A stretch of 57,730 nt of DNA from RSA11 sp965652565 (GCA_965652565.1 CBFGWL010000008.1:1-57730), one strand, 5' to 3'; positions 39,591-48,202 are shown, counted from the first letter of the stretch. Notes: generated from the letters alone by a model not told the origin. Numbers and translations: made by a program.

Positions 39591-41143
39591 CACGCCACCT
39601 CCGCGGGCTCGCGGGCGGGCACGCCCGAAGACGCCGGGTAGAGCTCGTACTCGCCGGGCCGCAGCTGGCGCATCTCGAGCGCCCAGCGCCACGTCGAGTG
39701 GGGCCACAGCGTGATGTTGCGCCCGCGGGCGTCGACGTACCAGTTGCTGCACGAGCGCGACCACACAGCACGGGCCAGGTGCTTCTGCAAGCGTTGGTTG
39801 TACGCCGCCTGCGCGGCCGGGCGGGGCGCGATCCCCCCGGCGCCGCGCTCGCGGACGGCGCGGATCGCCTGGTCGGCGAGCTCGATCTGCCGCTCGGCCA
39901 TGAACACCACGGAGTTGTGCCCCAGCCCGGTGTTGGGCCCGAGCAGGAAGTAGAGGTTCGGGTAGCCCGCGACCATCGTGCCGCGGTGGGCCTCGATGCC
40001 CTCGGCCCAGTCCTCGGCGAGCGAACGGCCCCCGACGCCGCGGATGTCCACGGCGCTCCCCATCGCCTCGACGTCGAAGCCGGTGGCGAGGATGATCGCG
40101 TCAACCTCGCGCTCGACCCCGCCGGCGACGACGCCCTTGGGCGTGACGCGCTCGATCGAGTCGGTGATGACGTCGGCGTGCGGCTGATCGAGCGCCGCGT
40201 AGTAGTCGTTCGACATCAGCAGGCGCTTGCACCCGAACTCGTAGCGCGGCGTGAGCTTCTCGCGCTTGACCGGGTCCTTGACCTGCCTGGCGAGGTGACG
40301 GCGCCCGATGGCCTCGAAGATCCGGCCGAAGCGCTCGCCCTTCACCGCGTTAAGCACCACGAGCTCGAGGGTCCAGTAGATCCCCCAGCGATAGGCGCGC
40401 TGGAGCGCCGGAAAGAGGCGGTAAAGCCGGCGCTCGGCGCGCGGGATGTGGCGATCGACCTTGGGCAGCACCCACGGAGCGGTGCGCTGGTAGAGGTCGA
40501 GGCGCGTGACCTTGGGCATGATCTCCGGCACGAACTGGATCGCGCTCGCGCCCGTGCCGATCACGGCCACGCGCTTGCCCTCGAGCTCGTAATCGTGGTT
40601 CCACTCGGCTGAGTGGAACACCTCCCCTTCGAAGTCCTCGATGCCCGGGAAGTCGGGCTTGGACGGGATGTGCAGGCCGCCGATCGCGCTCACGACGTGC
40701 TGCGCGACGACCTCGTACGGGCCGTCGGGGCCCTCCAGGCGACAGCGCCACACCGCGGCGGCTTCATCCCACTGCGCGGCGACCGCCTTGGTCTCGAAGC
40801 GCACATGGCGGCGGATGTCGTACTTGTCGGTGACGCGCTCCAGGTACTCGCGGATCTCCTGCTGGGGCGCGTACATCTGGCTCCAGTCCGGGTTGGGCTC
40901 GAACGAGAACGAGTACATGTGCGACGGCACGTCGCACGCGCAGCCGGGGTACGTGTTCTCGCGCCACGTGCCGGCCACCGAGTCGGCCTTCTCGATGATC
41001 AGGAAGTCCTCGTCGCCGCGCGAGCGCAGCTTTATCCCCATGCCGAGGCCCGAGAACCCGGAGCCCACGATGAGCGTGCCGACCCGCTCCTCCGCCCGTG
41101 GAGCGGCGCCATTGCCGTTGAAATCGATTTGTGCCGTCGCCAT
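39590..41143 (-). CDS. Flavin-binding Baeyer-Villiger-type monooxygenase
   Basis: This is a 517-aa class B FAD/NADPH monooxygenase. The FAD site is IVGSGFSGLGMGIKLRSRG. The family fingerprint is FEGEVFHSAEWNHD (FxGxxxHxxxW), and the NADPH site is VAVIGTGASAIQ. TWRENTYPGCACDVPSHMYS is the conserved active-site stretch of cyclohexanone/phenylacetone-monooxygenase-like enzymes, and ATGF lies near the C-terminal FAD contact. It would insert oxygen next to a ketone, or oxidise N or S. It is divergent from a TetR gene with a palindromic operator between, and translationally coupled to an SDR. Confidence 0.92.
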   Translation of the reverse strand: MATAQIDFNGNGAAPRAEERVGTLIVGSGFSGLGMGIKLRSRGDEDFLIIEKADSVAGTWRENTYPGCACDVPSHMYSFSFEPNPDWSQMYAPQQEIREYLERVTDKYDIRRHVRFETKAVAAQWDEAAAVWRCRLEGPDGPYEVVAQHVVSAIGGLHIPSKPDFPGIEDFEGEVFHSAEWNHDYELEGKRVAVIGTGASAIQFVPEIMPKVTRLDLYQRTAPWVLPKVDRHIPRAERRLYRLFPALQRAYRWGIYWTLELVVLNAVKGERFGRIFEAIGRRHLARQVKDPVKREKLTPRYEFGCKRLLMSNDYYAALDQPHADVITDSIERVTPKGVVAGGVEREVDAIILATGFDVEAMGSAVDIRGVGGRSLAEDWAEGIEAHRGTMVAGYPNLYFLLGPNTGLGHNSVVFMAERQIELADQAIRAVRERGAGGIAPRPAAQAAYNQRLQKHLARAVWSRSCSNWYVDARGRNITLWPHSTWRWALEMRQLRPGEYELYPASSGVPAREPAEVA

Positions 41144-41145
41144 AC

Positions 41146-41174
41146 CTACAGTCCTGTAAGTTACAGTGGTGTAG
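41146..41174. promoter_or_regulatory. TetR operator between the monooxygenase and its regulator
   Basis: CTACA-gtcc-TGTAA-G-TTACA-gtgg-TGTAG is a 29-bp nested palindrome starting 3 bp before the monooxygenase ATG on the minus strand. TAACTT within it may be the minus-strand -10 and TAGCCT (41172-41177) the plus-strand one, so binding would repress both genes. Confidence 0.7.
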
Positions 41175-41195
41175 CCTAGCACAGAGCCGATCGCC

Positions 41196-41831
41196 ATGCC
41201 CACCGCGAACTCAGCCCCCCGGACCCGCGTCCGACTCTCGGCCCCGGAACGCCGCGAGCAGATCCTCGATGCGACCAAGGCGATCGTCGGCGAGCGGGGC
41301 TTCCACCGCGTCTCGATCGACGCCGTGGCGCGTGAGGCCGGCATCACCCGGCCCGTCGTCTACTCACACTTCGACGATCTGCCCGGGCTGCTGCGCGCGC
41401 TGATCGACCGCGAGGCGGCACGCGCGCTCGAGCAGCTCATGGCCCTACTGCCCAAGCGCGGCGACGAGGCTCGCCCGGACATGCTGCTCGCCGGCGCGCT
41501 GCGCGCCTTCCTCGAAGCGGTGCGCGCCGATCCGGTGACCTGGCGCCTCGTGCTCATGCCGCCGGAGGGAACCCCCGCGGCGCTCCAGGAGCAGGTCGCG
41601 CGCACGCGCAGCGCGGTGACCCAGCAGCTCGCCCGCATCGCCCCGGAGGCTCTGCAGGCCGCGGGCCGCGAGGCGCCGCCGGACCCCGAGCTCACCGCGC
41701 TCACCCTACAGGCGATCGCCGAGGACGCCGCCCGCCTACTGCTCGAGGACCCCGCGCGCTACCCGATCGAGCGGCTGCTCGCGAACGCCAACTGGATGCT
41801 CGGCCTCGTCGGGCTCAACCGCACGCGCTGA
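41196..41831 (+). CDS. TetR-family transcriptional repressor
   Basis: This is a 211-aa protein. The N-terminal helix-turn-helix is standard: RREQILDATKAIVGERGFHR, then VSIDAVAREAGITRPVVYSH and FDDLPGLLRALID. The C-terminal ligand domain is helical (LAGALRAFLEAVRADPVTWR). It is divergent from the monooxygenase-SDR operon, with a 29-bp palindrome overlapping both promoters, so it most likely represses that operon until a ketone or a product binds. A family A repeat pair lies downstream. Confidence 0.92.
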   Translation: MPTANSAPRTRVRLSAPERREQILDATKAIVGERGFHRVSIDAVAREAGITRPVVYSHFDDLPGLLRALIDREAARALEQLMALLPKRGDEARPDMLLAGALRAFLEAVRADPVTWRLVLMPPEGTPAALQEQVARTRSAVTQQLARIAPEALQAAGREAPPDPELTALTLQAIAEDAARLLLEDPARYPIERLLANANWMLGLVGLNRTR

Positions 41832-41871
41832 CCCCCTCCTCCGCCCGAGCGCAGGCGCCGCGCGCCCGCGC

Positions 41872-41920
41872 GCGACTTCGCGATTCTGTTGGTTGATCCC
41901 ACACAATCGCGAACTCGCGT
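41872..41920 (-). repeat. Family A palindromic repeat, copy A5
   Basis: This 49-bp unit has arms CGCGACTTCGCGAT and ATCGCGAACTCGCG. Its core is TTGTTGGTTGATCC-like, in the reverse orientation to A1-A4. Confidence 0.9.
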
Positions 41921-41931
41921 CGGGAGCACTC

Positions 41932-41980
41932 GCGAGTTCGCGATGTTGTTGGTTGATCCCACGGAATCGTGAAGTCGCGG
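41932..41980 (-). repeat. Family A palindromic repeat, copy A6
   Basis: This 49-bp unit has arms CGCGAGTTCGCGAT and ATCGTGAAGTCGCG. It lies exactly 60 bp after A5 in the same orientation, across the 11-bp spacer 41921-41931. The pair sits between the convergent TetR gene and the pilin-like protein gene. Confidence 0.9.
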
Positions 41981-41991
41981 GCGGCGGCCGG

Positions 41992-42885
41992 TCAGTCGGT
42001 GCCCGCGTACTCGGGGTCGCGCGCGACGCGCTTTCGCCACGGGGGCGTCACCGCGAAACGGGTGGCGCGCTCGCGCTCGGAGAGCGCCGCGAGCGGCACG
42101 AGGCGCAGCGCGCGCGCCGGCGTCCAGCGCTCCGGATCGCCTGCGGGCTCGTAGGCGTGGCCCGCGTGGCTGCCGCCCGAGATGTAGTAGGCGCCGGTCG
42201 CCGGGCCCCAGGCTCCCCGCTTGACGAGCCCGGCGTCCGAGGCCCAGTTGCGGGCGCCCGCGCGGTAGTTGTAGCCGTGGTGTGAGCTGGCGCGCGCCGC
42301 GACCTCGTCGCCGTCGATCCGCACCTGCAGCGATTCCCAGTCGTCGGGGTGGTACCCGCGTCCGCCGAGGACCGCGCGCAGGGTCTGGCTGCCCGGGTAG
42401 TAGAGCCAGTAGTGCAGGTAGATGCGCCCGCTGCGGGCACCGCTGCAGTCGAGCCCCGGCCGCGCCTCATCGGGCTCGCGGCAGTCCAGTGCGTCGACGA
42501 ACACGGTGATCGGCTCCCCGGTGAGCGAGCGGGTGACGGCCCCGCGTTCGCGCCCGAGCGAGCAGGGATCCTCCCGGCAGGAGCGGAAGTCCACGGGCAG
42601 CGCCCGCATGCCCTCCTCGTAGCGCAGCTCCGGGGCGTGCTCGGCCGCCAGCGCCGCCAGTTCCGGCCCGAGCGCCGCGACGAGCTCGCCCGGCCCGCCG
42701 CAGCCCTCGCCGAGGCCCGCGGCACAGACCAGCTTCGCGGCGAGGACGCGCCCGAGCTCGAGCCCCGGCAGCCGCAGGCCGCCGGCCGTGGCGGCCGCGA
42801 GGATCAGCGCGACGAGCAGCACGAGGGCGATCCACTCGGGGGTCGCCTGACCCGATGCGCCTCGGCAGCGCTCGCGCGCGCTCAT
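41992..42885 (-). CDS. Pilin-like-signal protein with a Vps62/NLP-like WE domain
   Basis: This is a 297-aa protein. A short basic leader is followed by GQATPEWIALVLLVALILAA, which resembles the class III (Flp/TadE) prepilin motif with Glu at +5 and a hydrophobic helix. The large outer domain has at least five Cys. It contains RIYLHYWLYYP and GYHPDDWESLQVRIDG, reminiscent of the HxGDWE block in Vps62-like and necrosis-inducing (NLP) proteins, then SSHHGYNY and HAGHAYEP, which could bind metal. It is thus probably an exported, membrane-tethered protein. The WE resemblance is weak. ATG 42885 is chosen. Confidence 0.65.
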   Translation of the reverse strand: MSARERCRGASGQATPEWIALVLLVALILAAATAGGLRLPGLELGRVLAAKLVCAAGLGEGCGGPGELVAALGPELAALAAEHAPELRYEEGMRALPVDFRSCREDPCSLGRERGAVTRSLTGEPITVFVDALDCREPDEARPGLDCSGARSGRIYLHYWLYYPGSQTLRAVLGGRGYHPDDWESLQVRIDGDEVAARASSHHGYNYRAGARNWASDAGLVKRGAWGPATGAYYISGGSHAGHAYEPAGDPERWTPARALRLVPLAALSERERATRFAVTPPWRKRVARDPEYAGTD

Positions 42886-42969
42886 GCGAACGCCCACCCC
42901 ACCGCCGCGCACGGAACGCGCGCGGTTCGCGCCGGGAGCGTCGCGTTGTGTTGACGCCCCCCGTCAGGG

Positions 42970-42975
42970 TAGGTT
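42970..42975 (+). promoter_or_regulatory. -10 box of the LapA-like gene (leaderless start)
   Basis: TAGGTT lies 7 nt before GTG 42983. Confidence 0.5.
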
Positions 42976-42982
42976 TCCGGAC

Positions 42983-43216
42983 GTGAGCCAGCCGCCGCTG
43001 GAAGAGACCCGCCACGAAGGCCCGAACTGGAAGCGCTGGGCGGCCGTCGCGGCGCTGATCGTCCTGATCATCTTCGTCGCCCAGAACTCCCAGAAGGTCC
43101 AGGTCGACTTCCTCTTCACCCAGACGGACACGCCGCTGGTCTTCGCGCTGATCATCGCCGGCGCGCTGGGCGCGCTGATCGGCTGGCTGGGGCCGCGCGT
43201 GCGCCGCCGCGACTAG
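42983..43216 (+). CDS. LapA-domain (DUF1049) small membrane protein
   Basis: This is a 77-aa protein with two hydrophobic segments: RWAAVAALIVLIIFVAQN and VFALIIAGALGALIGWLG. They flank QNSQKVQVDFLF, the family hallmark in which a short extracytoplasmic beta-strand follows the first helix. Basic RVRRRD closes the protein. LapA/LapB work in envelope assembly in enterobacteria. In Actinobacteria the role is unknown. GTG 42983 follows a TAGGTT box. Confidence 0.82.
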   Translation: MSQPPLEETRHEGPNWKRWAAVAALIVLIIFVAQNSQKVQVDFLFTQTDTPLVFALIIAGALGALIGWLGPRVRRRD

Positions 43217-43233
43217 GCCCGCTCCCGGCTCCC

Positions 43234-43251
43234 CCGTCCCCTCCGGGGCGG
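43234..43251. terminator. Small GC stem-loop between convergent genes
   Basis: CCGTCCCC (43234-43241) can pair with GGGGCGG (43245-43251), with one bulge, between the LapA-like stop and the pntB stop. Confidence 0.3.
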
Positions 43252-43261
43252 AAGGGATGAG

Positions 43262-44668
43262 CTACAGGTTGCCGATCTCCGACGCGATCTCCGAGGCCGC
43301 CTGCTTGGCGTCCGCGAAGAGCATGTCGGTGTTGTCGAGGTAGAAGAGGTCGTTGTCGATGCCCGCGAAGCCCGGGGACATCGAGCGCTTGATGACGATC
43401 ACCTGCTTCGCCTCGTGGACCTCGATGATCGGCATGCCCGCGATCGGCGAGTTCGGATCGTTCTTCGCCGCCGGGTTGGTGACGTCGTTCGCGCCGATGA
43501 CCACCGCGACGTCGGTGCGCGGCATCTCCGGGTTGATGTCCTCCATCTCCCGGAGCTTGTCGTAGGGCACGTCGGCCTCGGCGAGCAGGACGTTCATGTG
43601 GCCAGGCATGCGGCCCGCGACCGGGTGGATCGCGTAGCTCACGTTCACGCCGCGCGCCTCGAGCGCGTCCGCCATCTCCTTGACGGCGTGCTGGGCCTGA
43701 GCAACCGCGAGGCCGTAGCCCGGGACGATCACGACCGAGTCGGCGTACGCCATCTTGATCGCGGCATCCTGCGGGCCGATCGAGGTGTGCGGACGCTCCT
43801 CGCCGCCGCCCGCGGCCCCCTGCGGCGCGCCGCCGAAGCCCGCGAACACGATGTTGGCGACCGAGCGGTTCATCGCCTTCGCCATCTCGAGCGTGAGGAT
43901 CGTGCCCGAGGAGCCGACGAGCGTGCCGGCGACGATCAGGGCGACGTTGTCGAGCGAGAAGCCCGCGGCCGCGGCGGCCAGACCGGTGAACGCGTTCAGG
44001 AGCGCGATCACGACGGGCATGTCCGCGCCGCCGATCGGCAGCACGACGAGGTTGCCCAGCACCGCCGCGCCGATCAGGATGCCGATGAAGATGCCCTCGG
44101 ACGGGTCGTCGTTGTTGATGCAGAGGACGACCGAGGCCGCGATCAGCGCGAGCAGCAGCAGGCCGTTGATGAAGTGCTGACCCGGAAGCGCGATCGGCTT
44201 CGTGGGGATCAGGTCCTGGAGCTTCGCGAAGGCGATGTTCGAGCCCCAGAAGGAGATCGAGCCGATGATCGCCGAGAGCAGGATCGGGATGAGCAGCTCG
44301 AGCTCGATGTCGAAGCCGGCGTGCCGGAACTCCGACCAAGCGATGAGCGCGACCGCGCCGCCGCCCACGCCGTTGTAGAGCGCGACCATCTGCGGCATCT
44401 GGGTCATCTGCACCTTCAGCGAGGCCACGGTGCCGACCACCGCGCCGACCAGGAGGCCGAGAAGGATCAGGCCCCAGTTGCCGACGCCGTCGAGCAGCAG
44501 CGTCGTGACGACCGCGATCGCCATGCCGGTCGCGGCGATCAGGTTGCCCTGGCGCGCGGTCGTCGGGTGCGTGCCGCGCCGCACGCCGAAGATGAAGAGC
44601 GAGAACGAGAGGATGTAGAGCAGCGTCGCGAGGTCGCCGCCCGGCTCGAGCACGGCCAGCGGGATCAC
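43262..44668 (-). CDS. pntB: NAD(P) transhydrogenase beta subunit
   Basis: This is a 468-aa protein. The N-terminal half has about eight or nine membrane helices (proton channel, dII). The C-terminal 180 residues form the NADP-binding dIII domain: VIVPGYGLAVAQAQHAV, the NADP lid VAGRMPGHMNVLLAEADVPY, VVIGANDVTNPAA, and KRSMSPGFAGIDNDLFY. It makes NADPH from NADH using proton motive force. GTG 44668 overlaps the stop of the PntA2 subunit gene (GTGA). It is the last gene of the three-gene pntAa-pntAb-pntB operon. Confidence 0.95.
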   Translation of the reverse strand: MIPLAVLEPGGDLATLLYILSFSLFIFGVRRGTHPTTARQGNLIAATGMAIAVVTTLLLDGVGNWGLILLGLLVGAVVGTVASLKVQMTQMPQMVALYNGVGGGAVALIAWSEFRHAGFDIELELLIPILLSAIIGSISFWGSNIAFAKLQDLIPTKPIALPGQHFINGLLLLALIAASVVLCINNDDPSEGIFIGILIGAAVLGNLVVLPIGGADMPVVIALLNAFTGLAAAAAGFSLDNVALIVAGTLVGSSGTILTLEMAKAMNRSVANIVFAGFGGAPQGAAGGGEERPHTSIGPQDAAIKMAYADSVVIVPGYGLAVAQAQHAVKEMADALEARGVNVSYAIHPVAGRMPGHMNVLLAEADVPYDKLREMEDINPEMPRTDVAVVIGANDVTNPAAKNDPNSPIAGMPIIEVHEAKQVIVIKRSMSPGFAGIDNDLFYLDNTDMLFADAKQAASEIASEIGNL

Positions 44669-44970
44669 TTGCCGCCCTCCTCGGCGCCCGGCTTGGGCTT
44701 ACGAGTGAACATGCCGAGCATGCGGTCGGTAACCAGGAAGCCGCCGACGATGTTGATCATCCCGAAGGCGATCGCGATCGTGCCGATGAGTTCCTCGAGC
44801 AGACCGTCGGCGTAGCCGATCACGATCAGCCCGCCGAGCATGACGATCCCGTGGATCGCGTTCGTCTGGCTCATCAGCGGCGTGTGCAGGGTCGTCGGCA
44901 CCTTCGAGATGACCTCGAAGCCGACGAACGCGGCCAGCACGAAGATGGTGATCTCGACGATCAGTTCCAT
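44665..44970 (-). CDS. pntAB: NAD(P) transhydrogenase alpha subunit, membrane part
   Basis: This 101-aa protein corresponds to the C-terminal membrane segment of E. coli PntA, encoded separately as in many Actinobacteria. It has three helices: ELIVEITIFVLAAFVGFEVI, NAIHGIVMLGGLIVIGYADG, and LIGTIAIAFGMINIVGGFLV. The motif VPTTLHTPLMSQTNAIHG is the conserved loop. ATG 44970 follows AGGAGAG and lies 2 bp after the stop of the NAD-binding subunit gene. Confidence 0.93.
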   Translation of the reverse strand: MELIVEITIFVLAAFVGFEVISKVPTTLHTPLMSQTNAIHGIVMLGGLIVIGYADGLLEELIGTIAIAFGMINIVGGFLVTDRMLGMFTRKPKPGAEEGGK

Positions 44971-44972
44971 GT

Positions 44973-46109
44973 TCAGCTCTCCTGGGGCTTGGCGCCGGCG
45001 GCGCGCTCGTTGCGGATCGAGCCCTCGTGCGTGAGGCACGCGCCGGCGATGATCTCGTCGTCGAAGTCCAGGCTGAGCGCGCCGTCCTCACCGACCAGCA
45101 GGCCGAGCAGGTTCTCCACGTTCTTCGCGTAGAGCTGCGAGGCGTGGGCGGCCATGTCCGAGGCGAGGTTGCGCGGGCCGATGACCTTCACGCCGTTTTC
45201 GGAAACGACGGTCTCGCCGGGCTTCGAAAGCTCGCAGTTGCCGCCCGAGTCGGCGGCCAGGTCGACGATCACCGAGCCGGGCTGCATGTTCGCGACCGCC
45301 TGCGCGGTGACGAGCAGCGGAGCGGGGCGGCCGGGGATCTGTGCGGTCGTGATGATCACGTCCTGCTTCGCCGCGGTCTCGGCGAGCGCCTCGCGGACCT
45401 TCTCGTTCTCCTCCTCGGTGAGCGGGCGGGCGTAACCACCCTCGGCCTCGGCGTCCGGGATGAAGTCGAGCTCGAGCGGACGGCCGCCGAGCGAGGCGAT
45501 CTGCTCCCACGCGGCGCGGCGGATGTCGAAGCCGGTGACAACAGCGCCCAGGCGCTTCGCCGTGGCGATCGCCTGCAGGCCCGCGACGCCGGCGCCCAGG
45601 ACGAGCACCTTGGCGGGCGCGACCGTGCCCGCCGCCGTGGTCATCATCGGGAAGAAGCGGCCGGCCTCGCGCGCGGCGAGCAGCGTCGCGGCGTAGCCCA
45701 CGACGTTCGCCTGCGAGGAGAGCGCGTCCATCGCCTGCGCGCGCGTGATCCGCGGGATCGACTCCATCGCGAAGGCGGTGACGCCCGCGGAGGCGAGCGC
45801 CTGGTTGGTCTCGGCGGAGGTCAGCGGCGCGAGGTGCCCGATGAGCACCTGGCCCTGGCGCAGCCTGCCGATCTCCTCGACGGTCGGGATGCCGACCTTC
45901 ACGACGATGTCGGCGCCCCAGGCCGCGTTCGCGTCCGCGACCTCGGCGCCCGCGTCGGCGTACTCCGAGTCAGGGTGGCCCGAGCCCGCGCCCGCGCCGG
46001 ACTCGACGACCACGTCGAGCTCCTTCGCGCGCAGCGCCTTGACCACGTCGGGGATGAGCGCCACGCGGCGCTCGCCGTCAGCCGTTTCCTTTGGAACTCC
46101 GATCTTCAT
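44973..46109 (-). CDS. pntAA: NAD(P) transhydrogenase alpha subunit, NAD-binding part
   Basis: This 378-aa soluble dI subunit begins MKIGVPKETADGERRVALIP, as do alanine dehydrogenase relatives. The NAD site is VLVLGAGVAGLQAIATAKRL followed by FDIR. The mobile-loop region and GSVIVDLAADSGGNCELSKP are present. It works as a dimer on the cytosolic face and passes hydride to dIII. ATG 46109 has no ribosome-binding site. An in-frame TTG at 46118 is possible, and TAGTCT (minus strand, near 46155) may be its -10 with a 45-nt leader. Confidence 0.94.
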   Translation of the reverse strand: MKIGVPKETADGERRVALIPDVVKALRAKELDVVVESGAGAGSGHPDSEYADAGAEVADANAAWGADIVVKVGIPTVEEIGRLRQGQVLIGHLAPLTSAETNQALASAGVTAFAMESIPRITRAQAMDALSSQANVVGYAATLLAAREAGRFFPMMTTAAGTVAPAKVLVLGAGVAGLQAIATAKRLGAVVTGFDIRRAAWEQIASLGGRPLELDFIPDAEAEGGYARPLTEEENEKVREALAETAAKQDVIITTAQIPGRPAPLLVTAQAVANMQPGSVIVDLAADSGGNCELSKPGETVVSENGVKVIGPRNLASDMAAHASQLYAKNVENLLGLLVGEDGALSLDFDDEIIAGACLTHEGSIRNERAAGAKPQES

Positions 46110-46210
46110 ATCGCGCAAGTTGTCGGCTCGCGGTGGCGCGAGCGCCGCGGCAGACTATCCAAACCGGCGCACGAAGCGCACAGGTCCCCTCCCGAATCCC
46201 CCCGATCGTC

Positions 46211-47128
46211 CTACTCGGAACGCTTTTCAACGGCCCGTGCGGCGGCGGCGCTGGCGGGGGTATCGGTGCGCACCGCGCCCTCACGGCCGCCCTCCCGCAG
46301 CTGGCGCTCGCTCGCCGCGTCGACGGCCGGCGCCATGCGGACCATGTCGCGCTCCATCACCGACGGCAGGAGCCCGCGGATCCGGTAGATCGCGCCGATG
46401 TAGCGCGGGGCGACGATCCGCCGACTGCGGCGCTCGATGCCGCGCACGATCGCGTCAGTCGCCTTGCGGACCGGCATCACACGCGAGAGCGGACCCCGGA
46501 AGCCACCGCGGATCGCGCGCCAGACCTCGCCGTGCTCCTCGGCGCCGCGGACCATGTCGGTGCCGACCCACAACAGATAGACCACTCCGACGTCGACGCC
46601 GAGGTGGCGCACCTCGCGCCGCAGGGTGTCGCCGAGGCTCTCGGCGCCGGCCTTCGACGCTCCGTAGGCACCCAGCCCGGGCGGCGCGCCAAGCGCGGAC
46701 GAGGAGGCGTTCACGAGCACGTAACCGCGCGCGTCGATCACGTGGGGCAGGCAGGCGCGCACGGTCCGGAAGACGCCGTTCAGGTTCACGTCGATCTGCA
46801 CCGCGAAAACGTCCGGGTCCGTGTGGCGCAGGGTGCCCTCGGTCGCGATTCCGGCGTTCGCGAAGCACAGATCGATCCCGCCGAAGCGCTCGGCGGTGGC
46901 GCCGACGGCCGCCTCGAGGCTCTCCGTCCGCGTGACGTCGGCCTCCACCGCCAGCGCCCGCTCCCCGCAGCGCACGGCGACCTGCTGCGCCGCCTCGAGG
47001 TCGAGATCGGCGATCGCCACCGACCAGCCGCGGCCCGCCAGCTCCTCCGCGGTCGCGGCGCCGATGCCGTTGCCCCCGCCCGTGATGAACGCGACGCGCT
47101 CGCGCGCCGCCTTCGCCCAGGCGCCCAC
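46211..47128 (-). CDS. SDR-family oxidoreductase
   Basis: This is a 305-aa classical SDR, paralogous to the one at 38700. It has FITGGGNGIGAATAEEL, the acidic DLD (NAD-type), ANAGIATEG, Ser in LVNASSSALGA and Tyr-X3-Lys in GAYGASKAGAE. The same C-terminal layout follows (RRIVAPRYIGAIYRIRGLLP). It starts with GTG 3 bp after the flavin-dependent oxidoreductase stop, so it is the last gene of the transporter-oxidoreductase run. The substrate is probably a hydrophobic alcohol, but this is not determined. Confidence 0.9.
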   Translation of the reverse strand: MGAWAKAARERVAFITGGGNGIGAATAEELAGRGWSVAIADLDLEAAQQVAVRCGERALAVEADVTRTESLEAAVGATAERFGGIDLCFANAGIATEGTLRHTDPDVFAVQIDVNLNGVFRTVRACLPHVIDARGYVLVNASSSALGAPPGLGAYGASKAGAESLGDTLRREVRHLGVDVGVVYLLWVGTDMVRGAEEHGEVWRAIRGGFRGPLSRVMPVRKATDAIVRGIERRSRRIVAPRYIGAIYRIRGLLPSVMERDMVRMAPAVDAASERQLREGGREGAVRTDTPASAAAARAVEKRSE

Positions 47129-47131
47129 GGC

Positions 47132-48202
47132 CTACCCGCCCTCGACGATCGCCGCCAGGCGCTCGACGGTGTGCAGGCGCTGCCCGTGGTCGGGATGCAC
47201 CGGCGAGCAGATCAGCCGGTCGATCCCCGCCTCGGTGAACGCCGCCAGGCGCGTGCGCACCTCGTCCTCGGTGCCGACGAGGGACGTCGCGTCGACGAGC
47301 TCGTCGGGGATCGCGTTGTAGGCGTCCTCGCGCCTGCCGTCGAGGAACAGGCTCTGCACCTCGTCGGCGACCTCGCCGAAGCCGAAGCGGTGGGTCAGGT
47401 CGACGTAGAAGTTGGTCTTGCGACTGCCCATCCCACCGAGGTAGAGCAAGAGGCCCGCGCGCACGACGGCGCGCGCGGCATCCACGTCGCCGTCGATGGC
47501 CACCTGCACGGACGGCGAGATCTCGAGGTCGGCCCGGGTGCGGCCGCCCTTCGCGAAGCCGGCCTCCAGGTTCTCGCCCCAAGTCTCCTCGAACTTGTCC
47601 ACCGAGAAGAAGATCGGGATCCACCCGTCGCAGATCTCGGCAGCGAGCTCCACCGACTTGCGCCCGATCGCCCCGACGAACACGGGGATCTCGTTGCGCA
47701 CCGGGTGGAAGTTCAGCTTGAGCGGCTTGCCCTGGCCGACCGCTCCCGGCGTGTCGGCCGGGAGCGGCAGGGTCCAGTGCTTGCCGGAATGCTCGAGCTT
47801 GCCCTCGCGGGCGATGATCTTGCGGACGATCTCGATGTACTCGCGGGTGCGGCCCCACGGCTTCGAGTACGGCACGCCGTACCAGCCCTCGGAGACCTGC
47901 GGCCCCGACGGCCCGAAGCCGAAGATGAACCGCCCGCCGGAGAGCGCGTCGATCGTGGCGCCCGCCATCGCCGCGGCCGCCGGCGGGCGCGCCGGCACCT
48001 GCATGATCGCGGCGCCGAGCTTGATCGTCGTGGTCTGCGGGACGAGCCAGGCGAGCACCGAGACGACGTCGGAGCCGTATGACTCCGCGCACCACACCGA
48101 GTCGAACCCGGCGCGCTCAGCCGCCTGGACGAGCTCGACGGCCTCGTCGCCCGCGGGGCCGATGCCCCAATAGCCGAGGTTGATCCCGAGCTTCGGCGCC
48201 AT
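47132..48202 (-). CDS. LLM-class, probably F420-dependent, oxidoreductase
   Basis: This is a 356-aa TIM-barrel protein of the luciferase-like monooxygenase class. LGINLGYWGIGPAG, VQAAERAGFDSVWCAESYGS, LGAAIMQVPARPPAAAAM, LSGGRFIFGFGPSGPQVSEG and GAIGRKSVELAAEICDGWIP are the typical blocks of F420-type members (NYWGIG start, GPSGPQ cofactor loop). Such enzymes oxidise or reduce alcohols, sugars or xenobiotics with coenzyme F420. The ATG overlaps the last base of the substrate-binding-protein stop (TAATG), so it is translated with the transporter, which is unexpected. Confidence 0.9.
   Translation of the reverse strand: MAPKLGINLGYWGIGPAGDEAVELVQAAERAGFDSVWCAESYGSDVVSVLAWLVPQTTTIKLGAAIMQVPARPPAAAAMAGATIDALSGGRFIFGFGPSGPQVSEGWYGVPYSKPWGRTREYIEIVRKIIAREGKLEHSGKHWTLPLPADTPGAVGQGKPLKLNFHPVRNEIPVFVGAIGRKSVELAAEICDGWIPIFFSVDKFEETWGENLEAGFAKGGRTRADLEISPSVQVAIDGDVDAARAVVRAGLLLYLGGMGSRKTNFYVDLTHRFGFGEVADEVQSLFLDGRREDAYNAIPDELVDATSLVGTEDEVRTRLAAFTEAGIDRLICSPVHPDHGQRLHTVERLAAIVEGG

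Noticed and set aside
37925..48202. Recently acquired catabolic island
   Set aside because: Base composition and codon style look the same as in the neighbouring housekeeping genes, and no mobility genes or tRNA flanks are seen.
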